Assembly (NCBI RefSeq): GCF_022267555.1
Contig: NZ_CP073586.1
Location: 1,612,001-1,676,000 of the forward strand
Source of the DNA: Proteiniphilum propionicum
GTDB lineage: Bacteria; Bacteroidota; Bacteroidia; Bacteroidales; Dysgonomonadaceae
Direction of reading: 5' to 3'
DNA length: 64,000 bases
This document shows, in pieces, positions 43,667-52,698 of this stretch. The position numbers were made by a program, and so were the translations under genes. The first letter of the stretch is position 1. Each line of letters opens with the position of its first letter. The notes below the pieces were generated by a model. That model was not told where the DNA came from. It made no database searches and saw only the letters and a list, made by a program, of their open reading frames with translations.

Positions 43667-45580
43667 GTATGTCGGGCATGGTATTAAGCTTGCAGGATGT
43701 AAGTTCCTGTATGTGCCGAGTTGATAGGAAACATTAGCGACTGGCAAGGGTGTTGCGGGCAACTGCAAATCTGAAAGAAGCCATCAGCAAAACTGAGGTT
43801 CTGACGCACAGAAATCTGATATAAGGCTCATTTGGGAGGGCAACCGAGCAATGGATTGGGAACGCCCAAACTTCAACCGTAACTCTTATGAGTAAATCAG
43901 GCAGAACGCAGTGAAAGTTTAATATCTTATCCCGAGAGGTCTTATAAGAGGCACCAACAGTGCAGGACTTATAGCGATGTAATTCTAAGTCTTATAAGAA
44001 GTCAGCAGAAGACATAGTATTTTATGAAGTGCACACTCATAAAAGAAGGTCTGAATCTTTTAATTTAAGGAGCAGTTAGTTCAAAATTTGTTCTATGAAG
44101 CGACAGCAAGTTACAGCATACCAGTCAGACCTGTTCACAGTAGCAGTCAAGGATTCTGTATGCCCTTGTGTAGATAGTGAAGCCGTAAGCCGAGCTAATA
44201 CATCAAAGGCGTTGCAAGTAGAAGAAGCAGGCGAACAAGAACGAGCCTTAACCCTTGATTTAATGGGAGCGGTATTGTGTCACAGCAATATCACCCAAGC
44301 CTACAAACAGGTAAAGCGCAACAAAGGTGTAGCAGGAATAGACCAGATGAAAGTAGATGAATTTGCCACGTGGTATCATACTCATGGCGAATCCTTACTA
44401 TCACAACTCCGTGAGGGAACATATATTCCCCAAGGCGTTAAGCAGGTTGAGATTCCCAAGCCTAACGGCGGTAAACGCAGGCTGGGCATTCCTACGGTAA
44501 CCGACAGGGTTATCCAGCAAGCCATTTCCCAAGTCTTAAGCCCTATCTATGAAAGAGATTTTTCTGACTATAGTTACGGATTCCGTCCTCAGCGAAGTGC
44601 ACATGACGCACTAAAGAAAGGTTGCGAATACGTACAGACAGGCAGGATGATAGTTGTGGATATCGACTTAAAGACATTCTTTGACGTTGTCAATCATGAC
44701 CGTCTGATGTATATGTTATCACAGAAAATTGGGGATAAAACCCTTTTGAAGCTGATACGCAAATACCTTCAGAGCGGAATCATGACAGGGGGTATTGTCA
44801 GCCAACGCATCGAAGGGACGCCCCAAGGCAGTCCTCTCTCCCCCTTATTATCCAACATAGTTCTTGATGAACTGGATAAAGAGTTAGAGAAACGAGGACA
44901 CAAATTTGTTCGATATGCTGACGATTGCAACATCTACGTACGCAGCCAAATGGCAGGCGAGAGAGTAATGGAATCGGTAAGTAACTTTATCGAGAGCAAA
45001 CTAAAACTACTTGTCAACAGAGACAAGAGTCAGGTTTGCGAAGTGTTTCAAACCAAATTCTTAGGTCACACCATCCAAATCGATGGTTATCTAACCATAG
45101 CAAAGCAAAGCATTGAACGCTTTAAGGACAAAGTACGCAGTATAACCAAACGTAACAGAGGCGTGAAGTTTGAGCAAATAATTGCCGAATTGCAACCCCT
45201 TATGCGAGGCTGGCTGAACTACTTCCGTTATGCCCGATGTAAAGGCTTATTAAAGAATCTCGATTCATGGATACGCAGAAAACTTCGGTGCTACAGGTTA
45301 AAGCAGTGCAAAAGGGTAATCACCTTGCAACGTTTCCTTGAAAGTCGGGGAGTTGATAGCTGGCAAAGCTGGATATTAGCTCTCTCGGGTAAAGGACACT
45401 GGCGCAAGTCAGGTTGCCCCCAAACACATCAGGCTCTTAGCAATAAATGGTTTGAATCAGTAGGTCTATACAACCTCACATTAAATTACGAGAGATTAAA
45501 CAATTAAAAGAAACCGCCCGGTGCGAGAGCAAGCCGGGTGGTGTGAGAGGGCGGGGGAGTAATCCCCCTACCTACTCGAT
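43667..45580 (+). mobile_element. Group II intron
   Basis: The 5' part starts near GTATGTCGGGCATGG and can form a domain-I stem with ATGTGCCGA. The intron-encoded protein gene is at 44095. The 3' part has a domain V-like hairpin CCGCCCGG / CCGGGTGG (45514-45541) and a domain VI-like hairpin GGGGGA / TCCCCC, ending near CCTACTCGAT. The ends are approximate. The intron lies between the split PH gene and the tra operon, with no gene obviously interrupted. Confidence 0.75.
44095..45507 (+). CDS. ltrA: Group II intron reverse transcriptase/maturase
   Basis: A 470-residue protein. The reverse-transcriptase blocks are clear: PKPNGGKRRLGIPTVTDRVI, FSDYSYGFRPQRSAHDALKK, DIDLKTFFDVVNHDRLM, GTPQGSPLSPLLSNIVLDEL and the active-site FVRYADDCNIYV. 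Maturase domain X follows (IAELQPLMRGWLNYFRYARC, WIRRKLRCYRLKQCKR). No HNH endonuclease domain is visible at the C-terminus, so mobility would rely on retrohoming without second-strand cleavage. It helps splice and move the intron. Confidence 0.95.
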   Translation: MKRQQVTAYQSDLFTVAVKDSVCPCVDSEAVSRANTSKALQVEEAGEQERALTLDLMGAVLCHSNITQAYKQVKRNKGVAGIDQMKVDEFATWYHTHGESLLSQLREGTYIPQGVKQVEIPKPNGGKRRLGIPTVTDRVIQQAISQVLSPIYERDFSDYSYGFRPQRSAHDALKKGCEYVQTGRMIVVDIDLKTFFDVVNHDRLMYMLSQKIGDKTLLKLIRKYLQSGIMTGGIVSQRIEGTPQGSPLSPLLSNIVLDELDKELEKRGHKFVRYADDCNIYVRSQMAGERVMESVSNFIESKLKLLVNRDKSQVCEVFQTKFLGHTIQIDGYLTIAKQSIERFKDKVRSITKRNRGVKFEQIIAELQPLMRGWLNYFRYARCKGLLKNLDSWIRRKLRCYRLKQCKRVITLQRFLESRGVDSWQSWILALSGKGHWRKSGCPQTHQALSNKWFESVGLYNLTLNYERLNN

Positions 45581-45676
45581 TTGCAATTAAAGAAAAAAAT
45601 TAGCCCCTGATTTTAATAATCAGAGACTAATCTTTATTATTCTATATCTTCATCCCAAAGTGCTATATCGGTTATT

Positions 45677-46225
45677 TTATAAATGATGATACCCTAAGTG
45701 ATTATTTAACAGATTATAAGTCCGAGTTCCATACTCTTTTTTCAAAAGCTTGGATTGTTCGTATTTTATACTTATTGCACCATCTGTACTGTTCCCGCTT
45801 TCTTTTGATTTATTCGTAAACGAGAATGTCTTTTGAATAATCTGATTGAAGGAATTGACGATATAAATATCAAGCACCTGATTATCCGCACTCAAGGATG
45901 TATAATAAAGCCGGAACGTCTTTTTTGTGAGAGGATAAAGGTCATTCGGGGTAAATAATGTTCCTTCATCATCCATTAAAATCCCGGCCCCGTCACTTTG
46001 AAAATACCGGATAAAGTACCCCGCCCCGGAATAATCTCCTTCCGTAACTAATTGGCACCTGATTTCGGCCGTTTCATTTACCGCTATTGTTTTCTGAACC
46101 GGAAGCGTCTTCAGATCAAATGCATAATCCTGTTTAATATCCAACTTGTCATTACAGGCACAGGCTATTGCTGATAATCCCATGACATACACAATGTATA
46201 GACTGTTTCTTATTAATTTTTTCAT
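45677..46225 (-). CDS. traQ: Conjugative transposon protein TraQ-like (DUF3872 lipoprotein)
   Basis: A 182-residue protein with a lipoprotein signal (YVMGLSAIACAC), DKLDIKQDYAFDLKTLPVQK and the DUF3872 beta-sandwich (EIRCQLVTEGDYSGAGYFIR, TLFTPNDLYPLTKKTFRLYY, IYIVNSFNQ). The family is TraQ in CTnDOT. The C-terminal 40 residues (SNGNSTDGAISI.. onward) are longer than usual for the family. It is the last tra gene in the operon seen here; the next expected gene (lysozyme-type) is absent, with the group II intron nearby. Confidence 0.8.
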   Translation of the reverse strand: MKKLIRNSLYIVYVMGLSAIACACNDKLDIKQDYAFDLKTLPVQKTIAVNETAEIRCQLVTEGDYSGAGYFIRYFQSDGAGILMDDEGTLFTPNDLYPLTKKTFRLYYTSLSADNQVLDIYIVNSFNQIIQKTFSFTNKSKESGNSTDGAISIKYEQSKLLKKEYGTRTYNLLNNHLGYHHL

Positions 46226-46231
46226 TTTAAT

Positions 46232-46699
46232 TTACTTGCTTAGTGATAAAAATTTCCCTTTTATATGATTCTTGAAGAGTATTTTCGCATTGTCCGGACC
46301 ATAGGCGACCAGCATTGAAGCATTACGAGGCTGCATGCCTCTTATCCCGTCTGCTCTTAAAAATTGAATACGGTCATAAAGTAGTTTAATAGCGGTTGCC
46401 CTGTTCAAAACGATATCATGGAACCATTTGGCTTCTATTTTGGAGAACACTAATGCAATCCCATTAGAGTGTGTTGCCATTTTCAACAAAAATTCTTGAA
46501 GCAAAGGGCTGGAATAGGGTGGGTTAAGCCACACTCGTCCATCCCATTCTCTGGATAATCCATTTTCTTGTTTAGTATAAATTTTCTTTGCGGAATGATT
46601 GAGTCTGAAGGCTTCCAGGGAGCTGGCAGGATCAAGGTCGAACTCTCCCAGTGAAGCGATAATCTCTTTTGGAGTGTACCATTCATTATTTTCAACCAT
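46232..46699 (-). CDS. Phage-type DNA N-6-adenine methyltransferase
   Basis: A 155-residue protein starting MVENNEWYTPKEIIASLGEF, with the DPASS segment, the catalytic NPPY motif (GRVWLNPPYSSPLLQEFL) and VFSKIEAKWFHDIVL. This is the compact Dam-like phage methylase family, which lacks a target-recognition insert. It methylates adenine, perhaps to protect transferring DNA from host restriction. In CTnDOT-type operons the primase gene traP stands between traO and traQ; here this methylase takes that place. Confidence 0.88.
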   Translation of the reverse strand: MVENNEWYTPKEIIASLGEFDLDPASSLEAFRLNHSAKKIYTKQENGLSREWDGRVWLNPPYSSPLLQEFLLKMATHSNGIALVFSKIEAKWFHDIVLNRATAIKLLYDRIQFLRADGIRGMQPRNASMLVAYGPDNAKILFKNHIKGKFLSLSK

Positions 46700-46701
46700 G
46701 A

Positions 46702-47286
46702 CTAATTGATTATAAATTTTACACTCGCCCCCACTTGCGTATGGAACTTTCCGACAGAACTCCCCATTAATACACGCTCCCGTGCATTAAGAACCAAAAC
46801 GACCTTATCCGACAGGTATGTTTCTACTTCCAGCGTTCCGGCTCCGCCATAAACGAATGAATCTTCATTGGCCAGCGTAGAGCCGTCATACAGCAGGTCC
46901 TCTCCCCAATTGCACGTTTCATACCCGGCAAGAGCTGATAATCCCAAAGAAAGGAAGACGGTCTTACTTCCATCGGATAAGAAATTGTAATAGTAACCGC
47001 CTTCTGCCGTAAAAACCGAAACGGGGATGGATGTTTCCTTATAATTGTAATTCTTATGTAGATATTCAGTACCGAATACCCACTTACTACTTCCCGAAGC
47101 ATATCTGCTAATGGCAGCCCCGAAATAAAAAGCCTCTTTATTTTTTTCCTGCTTAAATCCGTCTACAGTCCCTGCCCTGAGTTCTATCCCCCTCATACCC
47201 GGCAAGCATCGTTGAGCCTGTACTTGATCGACAAAAAGCAGGCCCATCGATACAGCGAATGATATAATGAATACTGTTCTGTTCAT
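46702..47286 (-). CDS. traO: Conjugative transposon protein TraO
   Basis: A 194-residue protein with a signal peptide (FAVSMGLLFVDQVQA) and a beta-barrel-like outer-membrane pattern (GIELRAGTVDGFKQEKNKEA, FGTEYLHKNYNY, GLSALAGYE, FHTQVGASVKFIIN at the end with the terminal aromatic/hydrophobic residues usual for outer-membrane proteins). TraO of Bacteroides conjugative transposons is part of the outer channel. Its stop is two bases before the methylase ATG. Confidence 0.85.
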   Translation of the reverse strand: MNRTVFIISFAVSMGLLFVDQVQAQRCLPGMRGIELRAGTVDGFKQEKNKEAFYFGAAISRYASGSSKWVFGTEYLHKNYNYKETSIPVSVFTAEGGYYYNFLSDGSKTVFLSLGLSALAGYETCNWGEDLLYDGSTLANEDSFVYGGAGTLEVETYLSDKVVLVLNARERVLMGSSVGKFHTQVGASVKFIIN

Positions 47287-47316
47287 ATCCCTTTGTTGTT
47301 AAAAGATTTGAAACTT

Positions 47317-48237
47317 TTATTTTACTTCCAGTTCGTTAATCACCCTGGCCCTGACCAGATCGCTGTTCTCAACGACAAAGGACTGGTGGCGTCCACCTTC
47401 TTTTTCGTTGAGTTCAATGATGAGTTGTTTGTCGTCAGGTATCGTAAACTGGGGAAGTGTGAACACGGTCCTTTGATCACGTCTTCCACTGATCTGCATA
47501 GCGAAATTGTGTGCCCTGAGCGGAGTAACTACCGCCTCCTGGATAGCTGTACGTTTGGCTATTTTCTTATCCACAATCTTAAATGTGATATAATCCACAT
47601 TGAATGGGACGTTTGACGAGTTTTTAACCTGCGTATGGAAATAGAGCAAGCCGTTGTGAGAATAAATACCCTTCAGGATAAATTGCACGCCGAAACGTTT
47701 CGAACCGATATGCTTTATTTCCCGCTTGTCGTTTTTATAGATTGATTTCATGATTAATCTTACTAATAAAGGGGATTCTCTTCCCAGTTCGGTTAGATAG
47801 ATCTCCTGTGAATTGTTGGGACGGTTTACCGTTTCCCCGTCATGGATGAAATCTTTCATCTCTATATTGAGTTTCAAAGGTTCATCAGCATACTTGACAT
47901 TAAAAGTAAAATAGCTTCCGTCATCGGTAATGACTGCCATATTTGTCTCGGTGCTAAAATCACGCAAAGCGGCTTTTACCCGGAGTACATTTTCTACCCC
48001 GTCCGCTTTTCCGGCTATCAGGTCGGCAGATCCCAGGTCAACGTAACGTATGGCATCGGGGAAAATAATATGTACCGTCTTGCCAAAAGTGATTTCCAAT
48101 CCGTAAGGAGGAATCATCCGGTCGAAAGCCACGGGGCGTGTCAATCCCTGATACAGATCACCCGAAGATGGATTTTCCTGTGCCTGAATACATGTAGACC
48201 CTGCAACAAGGGCAAGTATCAAAAATAAATGTTTCAT
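47317..48237 (-). CDS. traN: Conjugative transposon protein TraN
   Basis: A 306-residue protein with a signal peptide (MKHLFLILALVAGSTCIQAQ) and the DUF4138 pattern (ITFGKTVHIIFPDAIRYVDL, GSADLIAGKADGVENVLRVK, NMAVITDDGSYFTFNVKYAD). TraN is the VirB9-like periplasmic/outer core protein of the CTnDOT transfer apparatus. Gaps of 30 and 47 bases to traO and traM keep it in one operon. Confidence 0.9.
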   Translation of the reverse strand: MKHLFLILALVAGSTCIQAQENPSSGDLYQGLTRPVAFDRMIPPYGLEITFGKTVHIIFPDAIRYVDLGSADLIAGKADGVENVLRVKAALRDFSTETNMAVITDDGSYFTFNVKYADEPLKLNIEMKDFIHDGETVNRPNNSQEIYLTELGRESPLLVRLIMKSIYKNDKREIKHIGSKRFGVQFILKGIYSHNGLLYFHTQVKNSSNVPFNVDYITFKIVDKKIAKRTAIQEAVVTPLRAHNFAMQISGRRDQRTVFTLPQFTIPDDKQLIIELNEKEGGRHQSFVVENSDLVRARVINELEVK

Positions 48238-48284
48238 AACTACAATTGTTTTTTTAAGTTTATAGAATGGATTTTTAATGGTTG

Positions 48285-49607
48285 TTATTTATCGGAGAGA
48301 AGTAAGACCTTATGCCCGGCTTTCAGGGTCACCTTCTCTGTGCGGAGTTTTTTCGACAGATACTGTGATGCCCCCTGTATCACGCCTTTGGACAGGTCGG
48401 AAGCAATCTGTGATCCTGCATTGTCCGTAATGGAAATGCTGGTTCCCATATTCTGCCCCATATTGGCGGCCATCTCTTTTACCGCATTCATTTCGGCAGA
48501 CCCCGGCACGGATATTCCTTTTCTTCCGTCCAGGTCATATGCAGCCAACTCCACAGGAATAATGTTCCCGTCCAGAAGAATTGACGGAATAAAAACTTCA
48601 GTCCTTTCCCCTCCGATTTTGATGGTTCCGCTGACGACCGTCCCTTTGGGAACCAGATGATTTCCAGCCCGTATTTCTTCCATCAACCGGAGCTGTACGT
48701 CTTGCCCGTCGGATAAGGTTACCGTCTTGTAAACAGAAGCAAATATCCCATTTCTTTGCTCACTGCCCTTATTCGCTGTAACCGACGATATAAAGCCCAT
48801 ATTACGGGGCTTACTGTATTCAGATACAAAAGCCGAGTCACTCATTTGTACAGGCAGGGAGGATACAACCTGTTCCTGTACCTGGCTCACAATAATTGTA
48901 CTCTTGCTATTGCCTGAAGACACCGGAGCCGATTCACGCTCTTCTGTCCGTTGTATTGCTTCTGTCACTTGCCCCTGTCCGGTTGGAGGCATGTATTTTG
49001 CCGCCATCTGATAGGATTTCTCCATCAGTGCCAACTGGTCTTCCGCAATCTTCCGGGTTTCCTTGCGTTCCTCTTCCTTACGCTCCAATTCCTGTAAACG
49101 CCATTCGAGTTCCAGTTGCCGTTGTTCGGCTTCCTCGTCTTTTTCAGAAATCGGCTCGTAAAAACTCCCCAACTGACGGTTCACATCCTGATAAGCATAT
49201 ACGGAAGATTGAATTCTGGAAGACGGCGTTTCATCCTGATTCCGATTGTGGAACTGTCCTTGGGATGCGGGCTGTTCTCTTTCATCTTCAAAAGCAAAGG
49301 CAAGGTCTTGCAGGGTGCGCCTCTTTTCCTGTTGTTTCCGCTCAAAGTCTTCCTTCTCATAAGCATCTTTCTTATCGGAGATAATAGCTTCCTCTTTCGG
49401 CATAGGTAGTTCCGTATTATATCCCAGCCCGGCTTTCTGTTTCTCTTTGTCTTTACCCGAAGGGGCGAAGATGAGATACATTGCCCCGGTAAAAACAAGA
49501 AAGAACAAAGGCAACACCAAAAGCTGTTTGCGCTTTCGCAGTTGCTCAGGTGTCAATTCTTTTTTGGCTTCATCCGCCTCTTTTTTATTCCCGTTCTTGT
49601 TGTTCAT
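48285..49607 (-). CDS. traM: Conjugative transposon protein TraM
   Basis: A 440-residue protein (start MNNKNGNKKEADEAKKEL at 49607; an upstream ATG adds four residues). It has a cytoplasmic basic N-terminus, one membrane helix (LLVLPLFFLVFTGAMYLIFA), a long Glu/Arg-rich coiled region with a tract EERKETRKIAEDQ, and a C-terminal VirB10-like beta domain (RLMEEIRAGNHLVPKGTVVS; VFIPSILLDGNIIPVELAAY; GHKVLLLSDK). It spans the envelope as the VirB10-type protein. The traL stop overlaps this start by 23 bases. Confidence 0.9.
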   Translation of the reverse strand: MNNKNGNKKEADEAKKELTPEQLRKRKQLLVLPLFFLVFTGAMYLIFAPSGKDKEKQKAGLGYNTELPMPKEEAIISDKKDAYEKEDFERKQQEKRRTLQDLAFAFEDEREQPASQGQFHNRNQDETPSSRIQSSVYAYQDVNRQLGSFYEPISEKDEEAEQRQLELEWRLQELERKEEERKETRKIAEDQLALMEKSYQMAAKYMPPTGQGQVTEAIQRTEERESAPVSSGNSKSTIIVSQVQEQVVSSLPVQMSDSAFVSEYSKPRNMGFISSVTANKGSEQRNGIFASVYKTVTLSDGQDVQLRLMEEIRAGNHLVPKGTVVSGTIKIGGERTEVFIPSILLDGNIIPVELAAYDLDGRKGISVPGSAEMNAVKEMAANMGQNMGTSISITDNAGSQIASDLSKGVIQGASQYLSKKLRTEKVTLKAGHKVLLLSDK

Positions 49608-49869
49608 AATTAAAATCATTTAGTTCTTTGTTAATACTGTCTTTGCGTAGTTCCAACCGCCTGATGTGTTCTATTTGCAGTTGTCCATTGCGTTCACTCT
49701 CTTTTCCCCAATTGTGAATGGACGAAACCGTAAAATAAATATTCCCGGCGGTAAAGATCAGAAGCATGGTCAGGATGACCGCCAACCGTTTCTCCGGTAT
49801 GATCTTCCCGCATATTCTTTTCAGAAAATCTTCTATGCCATACCCTAATTCTTTTATTATATTTTTCAT
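49585..49869 (-). CDS. traL: Conjugative transposon protein TraL
   Basis: A 94-residue protein of the DUF3989 type: MKNIIKELGYGIEDFLKRIC, one membrane helix (LAVILTMLLIFTAGNIYFTV), and a coiled tail. TraL is a small inner-membrane component of the apparatus. It lies 11 bases from traK and overlaps traM by 23 bases, which points to translational coupling. Confidence 0.85.
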   Translation of the reverse strand: MKNIIKELGYGIEDFLKRICGKIIPEKRLAVILTMLLIFTAGNIYFTVSSIHNWGKESERNGQLQIEHIRRLELRKDSINKELNDFNYEQQERE

Positions 49870-49880
49870 ATTCCATTTTT

Positions 49881-50504
49881 TTAGCGTTCCTGAAGGCGTA
49901 TATCCCTGTTCTCAAGGATCTCGAATCTTTCCATCGTAAAACCGTGGGGATTATTGTCACTCCTTACGGAATTGATCAACTCACAAGAAGTAACCAGGCT
50001 ACGCTCCGTGATGTTGCTTTCCCTGACAATTACCTGCCGGGCATACGTCACCGCCTTGTAGGGATACGTATCAAAATTGCAGTTGATACTGTCTACCCGC
50101 ACCATCTGGTTGATGTTTCCCGACACCACACGGTTATAGTATCCTTTCTCGGATAAATCCTTATAGTAGCGGAAGGCGCTTTTATCCACCAAAAACAAAG
50201 CCCGCTGTATATTGCCCTCTATGGCATTCTTATCCGGGGACAACGTGAAAAACAACTCATGAAAACGGCGTACATGCTCTTTCGCTTCGACCGGACGGTT
50301 TTGTGATAAGTCCTGCGAAAGCGCCAGCATCAGCGATTTGCCGCCATCCAACACGTATATTTTTTGCCGCTGTTTCTCTGCAAAGCTGTATGAACTCCAT
50401 ACCGAATACCCGGTAACGGCGGCACACAGGCAGAGGAACACAATGGAAAACAGACGTATCTGCCGGAAGCTTGTCTCGATATTTTTTAATGCTTTAAATT
50501 CCAT
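49881..50504 (-). CDS. traK: Conjugative transposon protein TraK
   Basis: A 207-residue protein with one N-terminal membrane helix (IVFLCLCAAVTGYSVWSSYS) and a periplasmic domain of VirB8 type (SLMLALSQDLSQNRPVEAKE, HVRRFHELFFTLSPDKNAIE, RALFLVDKSAFRYYKDLSEK). It bridges the inner-membrane pump to the outer core. A conserved hairpin in the 124-base gap to traJ precedes it. Confidence 0.9.
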   Translation of the reverse strand: MEFKALKNIETSFRQIRLFSIVFLCLCAAVTGYSVWSSYSFAEKQRQKIYVLDGGKSLMLALSQDLSQNRPVEAKEHVRRFHELFFTLSPDKNAIEGNIQRALFLVDKSAFRYYKDLSEKGYYNRVVSGNINQMVRVDSINCNFDTYPYKAVTYARQVIVRESNITERSLVTSCELINSVRSDNNPHGFTMERFEILENRDIRLQER

Positions 50505-50535
50505 ATTGTAATGAATACTCTATTATTTCAAGGAA

Positions 50536-50587
50536 AGTATCGTTACCGGTTACCGAGCCATAGTAACGGATCAGGGACAACGATACT
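50536..50587 (-). repeat. Hairpin in the traJ-traK gap
   Basis: AGTATCGT pairs with ACGATACT (eight perfect pairs), enclosing a second stem of CCGGTTAC with GTAACGG. The hairpin is the only notable sequence in the 124-base gap between two otherwise tightly packed tra genes. It could be a processing site, a stability element or a site for attenuation. Confidence 0.65.
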
Positions 50588-50628
50588 CCCTTTGGATGAA
50601 TAAGCGGCTCAAACTATTTCCATTATGA

Positions 50629-51663
50629 TTATTTCCCTTTCCCCATCAGGCGGCCTGCAATATTCCCGGCGACCGCCCCGGCTCCCCCTGCAACAGCAGT
50701 TGCACCGCCTTTTGCCATTTTTCCGGCATTCTGTGTCTGGGAATTTACATTCTTACCCAGATTGCCCATACCTCCGGATTGGATGATCCAGTTGGCAACG
50801 GATGGAATAGTGAAATATCCCACAATTCCTATAAGCATGAATATGATATACACGGCATCCGTACTATCAGGGATAAAGCTCGTATCAGATAAGTTCTGAA
50901 TATCCTTTTCTAACATGGAAGCCTGTATGCGGGCCAGTATGGAACTGAACAGGTCCGATACAGGAAGCCACAGATAGACCGATATATACCGTGTAATCCA
51001 CTGGGTGAGTGTAGCCTGAAATCCATCATAGACACTAATGGCAAAAGCGATGGGCCCCAATATGGACAAGACGATCAGGAAAAATGTACGAATGACGTCT
51101 ATTACCAAAGCCGCCGCCTGAAACATAAGTTCGACAATATTCCTGAAAAACTCCCGGACAGCCTGTTCAGCCTTGTATGCAGTACGGGAAACATACATAC
51201 CTCCCATTGTGGCTATATCTTTAGGGCTCCAGCCAAGTTCATCGATCTGCCTGTCAAACTCGGCGTCATCCACCAGATAAGCCGTTTCAGGGTTTCTCAT
51301 TTTTGCCTCATATTCCAACCTGTCTTTTTTTTCCTGATAGGCGTTCAGGTCAAATGTCTGTGTTTCCAGAATCCCGTGTGTGCCCGTTACTATCGGGCTC
51401 ATCACGGAGTTGATCGTTCCTAAAACCACAGTAGGGAAGAACATGATACAAAAACCTATGACAAACGGGCGGAGTAACGGATAGACATCTACCGGTTCTG
51501 CCCTGGCCAATGCCTGCCAGACCCGGGAGGCTACATAGAACAGTGCGCCGAATCCCGCCAGACCTTTTGCCACACCGGTCATATTACCGCACAGGGGCAT
51601 CATATCCGTGTATAAATTGCGGAGTATCTGGTGCAGGCTTTCAAATTCTATCGACAATAGCAT
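50629..51663 (-). CDS. traJ: Conjugative transposon protein TraJ
   Basis: A 344-residue polytopic membrane protein with about seven helices and a Gly/Ala-rich C-terminal tail (GKMAKGGATAVAGGAGAVAG). The segments YTDMMPLCGNMTGVAKGLAG, VMSPIVTGTHGILETQTFDL and SDLFSSILARIQASMLEKDI match the family. TraJ is the VirB6-like core of the inner-membrane complex. It lies three bases from traI. Confidence 0.9.
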   Translation of the reverse strand: MLLSIEFESLHQILRNLYTDMMPLCGNMTGVAKGLAGFGALFYVASRVWQALARAEPVDVYPLLRPFVIGFCIMFFPTVVLGTINSVMSPIVTGTHGILETQTFDLNAYQEKKDRLEYEAKMRNPETAYLVDDAEFDRQIDELGWSPKDIATMGGMYVSRTAYKAEQAVREFFRNIVELMFQAAALVIDVIRTFFLIVLSILGPIAFAISVYDGFQATLTQWITRYISVYLWLPVSDLFSSILARIQASMLEKDIQNLSDTSFIPDSTDAVYIIFMLIGIVGYFTIPSVANWIIQSGGMGNLGKNVNSQTQNAGKMAKGGATAVAGGAGAVAGNIAGRLMGKGK

Positions 51664-51665
51664 GG

Positions 51666-52298
51666 CTACCAGTACTTTTCATTTGCATTTCCATATAAAG
51701 CAAGCACCCTGTCAGTTTGATTTTTCTCTCTTGCCCTCAAGTAGGAAACGGATATGTTCTTCCTCGTGTAGTAAACCGTCAGGTTACGATAGTTCTTGAT
51801 CTCATTATATACCTTGTCGATGGTATCCATACGTTCCTTATCGCTCATGGAAAGACCGTTTGACGACGTGACGATATTTTTGAGCTCTTTCAGCCTGTCG
51901 GCTCCCTCTTCCAGCAGTTTGGTGTAACCAAAGGAGATGGCTGCCAATTCATCCACACTGTAGTTCGTATCAGTCATCATCTTTTGAAAATTTTCGATGT
52001 AGATGTCGGATATTTCCCCGATAAGAAGCACCGTTTGTTGTACTTTTCGGGCATCTTTCACCAGATCGTGAACGTTTTTGAGCTTATCGTAATACTCCTT
52101 TCCCTGATTGTAGATCTTTACTGTCTCCTGAAAATTTGAAATCATGTTTTTCGCAGTCGAGGAAGTCTGGACAATCTGGTTGGCCGAGTTTACAATCCCT
52201 TGAACCAGATTCGTGGGATCGGTTACCACCCATTGGGCTTTTATATGTGCTGTGAAGAGCAAAAGGCCCATCCACAACAAGATGATCTTTGTTTTCAT
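51666..52298 (-). CDS. traI: Conjugative transposon protein TraI
   Basis: A 210-residue protein with a signal peptide (ILLWMGLLLFTAHIKAQW), then a helical DUF4141 domain (VQGIVNSANQIVQTSSTAKN, FQETVKIYNQGKEYYDKLKN). In CTnDOT TraI is the VirB5-like periplasmic component. The preceding 103-base gap (52299-52401) separates it from the small DUF3876 gene. Confidence 0.88.
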   Translation of the reverse strand: MKTKIILLWMGLLLFTAHIKAQWVVTDPTNLVQGIVNSANQIVQTSSTAKNMISNFQETVKIYNQGKEYYDKLKNVHDLVKDARKVQQTVLLIGEISDIYIENFQKMMTDTNYSVDELAAISFGYTKLLEEGADRLKELKNIVTSSNGLSMSDKERMDTIDKVYNEIKNYRNLTVYYTRKNISVSYLRAREKNQTDRVLALYGNANEKYW

Positions 52299-52401
52299 AT
52301 TGAATAAGTTTTTTAATTGTTTGAAATTAATTTTTCGTTATAAACCGGATCAGTAGAACCACTTGCCAATCCGGATATATCAGAGGTGTTCAATAGAAGG
52401 G

Positions 52402-52698
52402 TCATTCGGGCGTTTCCCTTGTATAAGCACCTTCCGATGCGACAAGCAATAACTCATTTTCCTCGTCATAAGCCAGTTCGATACGACCGAACAAGTCAAA
52501 GTACATTTTATCCTGAACGACTGTTATCCGGGTATCCACTTTTATCCCGTCCCGGTATTCAAACTCGATATGATAAGAATGCCTGTCCTTGTATATACGC
52601 ACTGGTGGAGATCCCGAGTTATTTATCCAGCGGCCTGTCAAATAAACCAGGGGACATTGTGCAAACGGTTGTTTGCGGGTTTTATAATTCTTTTCCAT
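52402..52698 (-). CDS. DUF3876 protein (traH position)
   Basis: A 98-residue soluble protein: CPLVYLTGRWINNSGSPPVR, HSYHIEFEYRDGIKVDTRIT and MYFDLFGRIELAYDEENE, a lipocalin-like beta pattern of the DUF3876 family found in Bacteroides transfer operons. It overlaps the end of traG by 17 bases, so it is coupled to it. The role is unknown; in CTnDOT the equivalent slot is traH. Confidence 0.75.
   Translation of the reverse strand: MEKNYKTRKQPFAQCPLVYLTGRWINNSGSPPVRIYKDRHSYHIEFEYRDGIKVDTRITVVQDKMYFDLFGRIELAYDEENELLLVASEGAYTRETPE

Noticed and set aside
46483-46695. 70-codon minus-strand frame over the methylase
   Set aside because: Shadow of the methylase gene in another frame.
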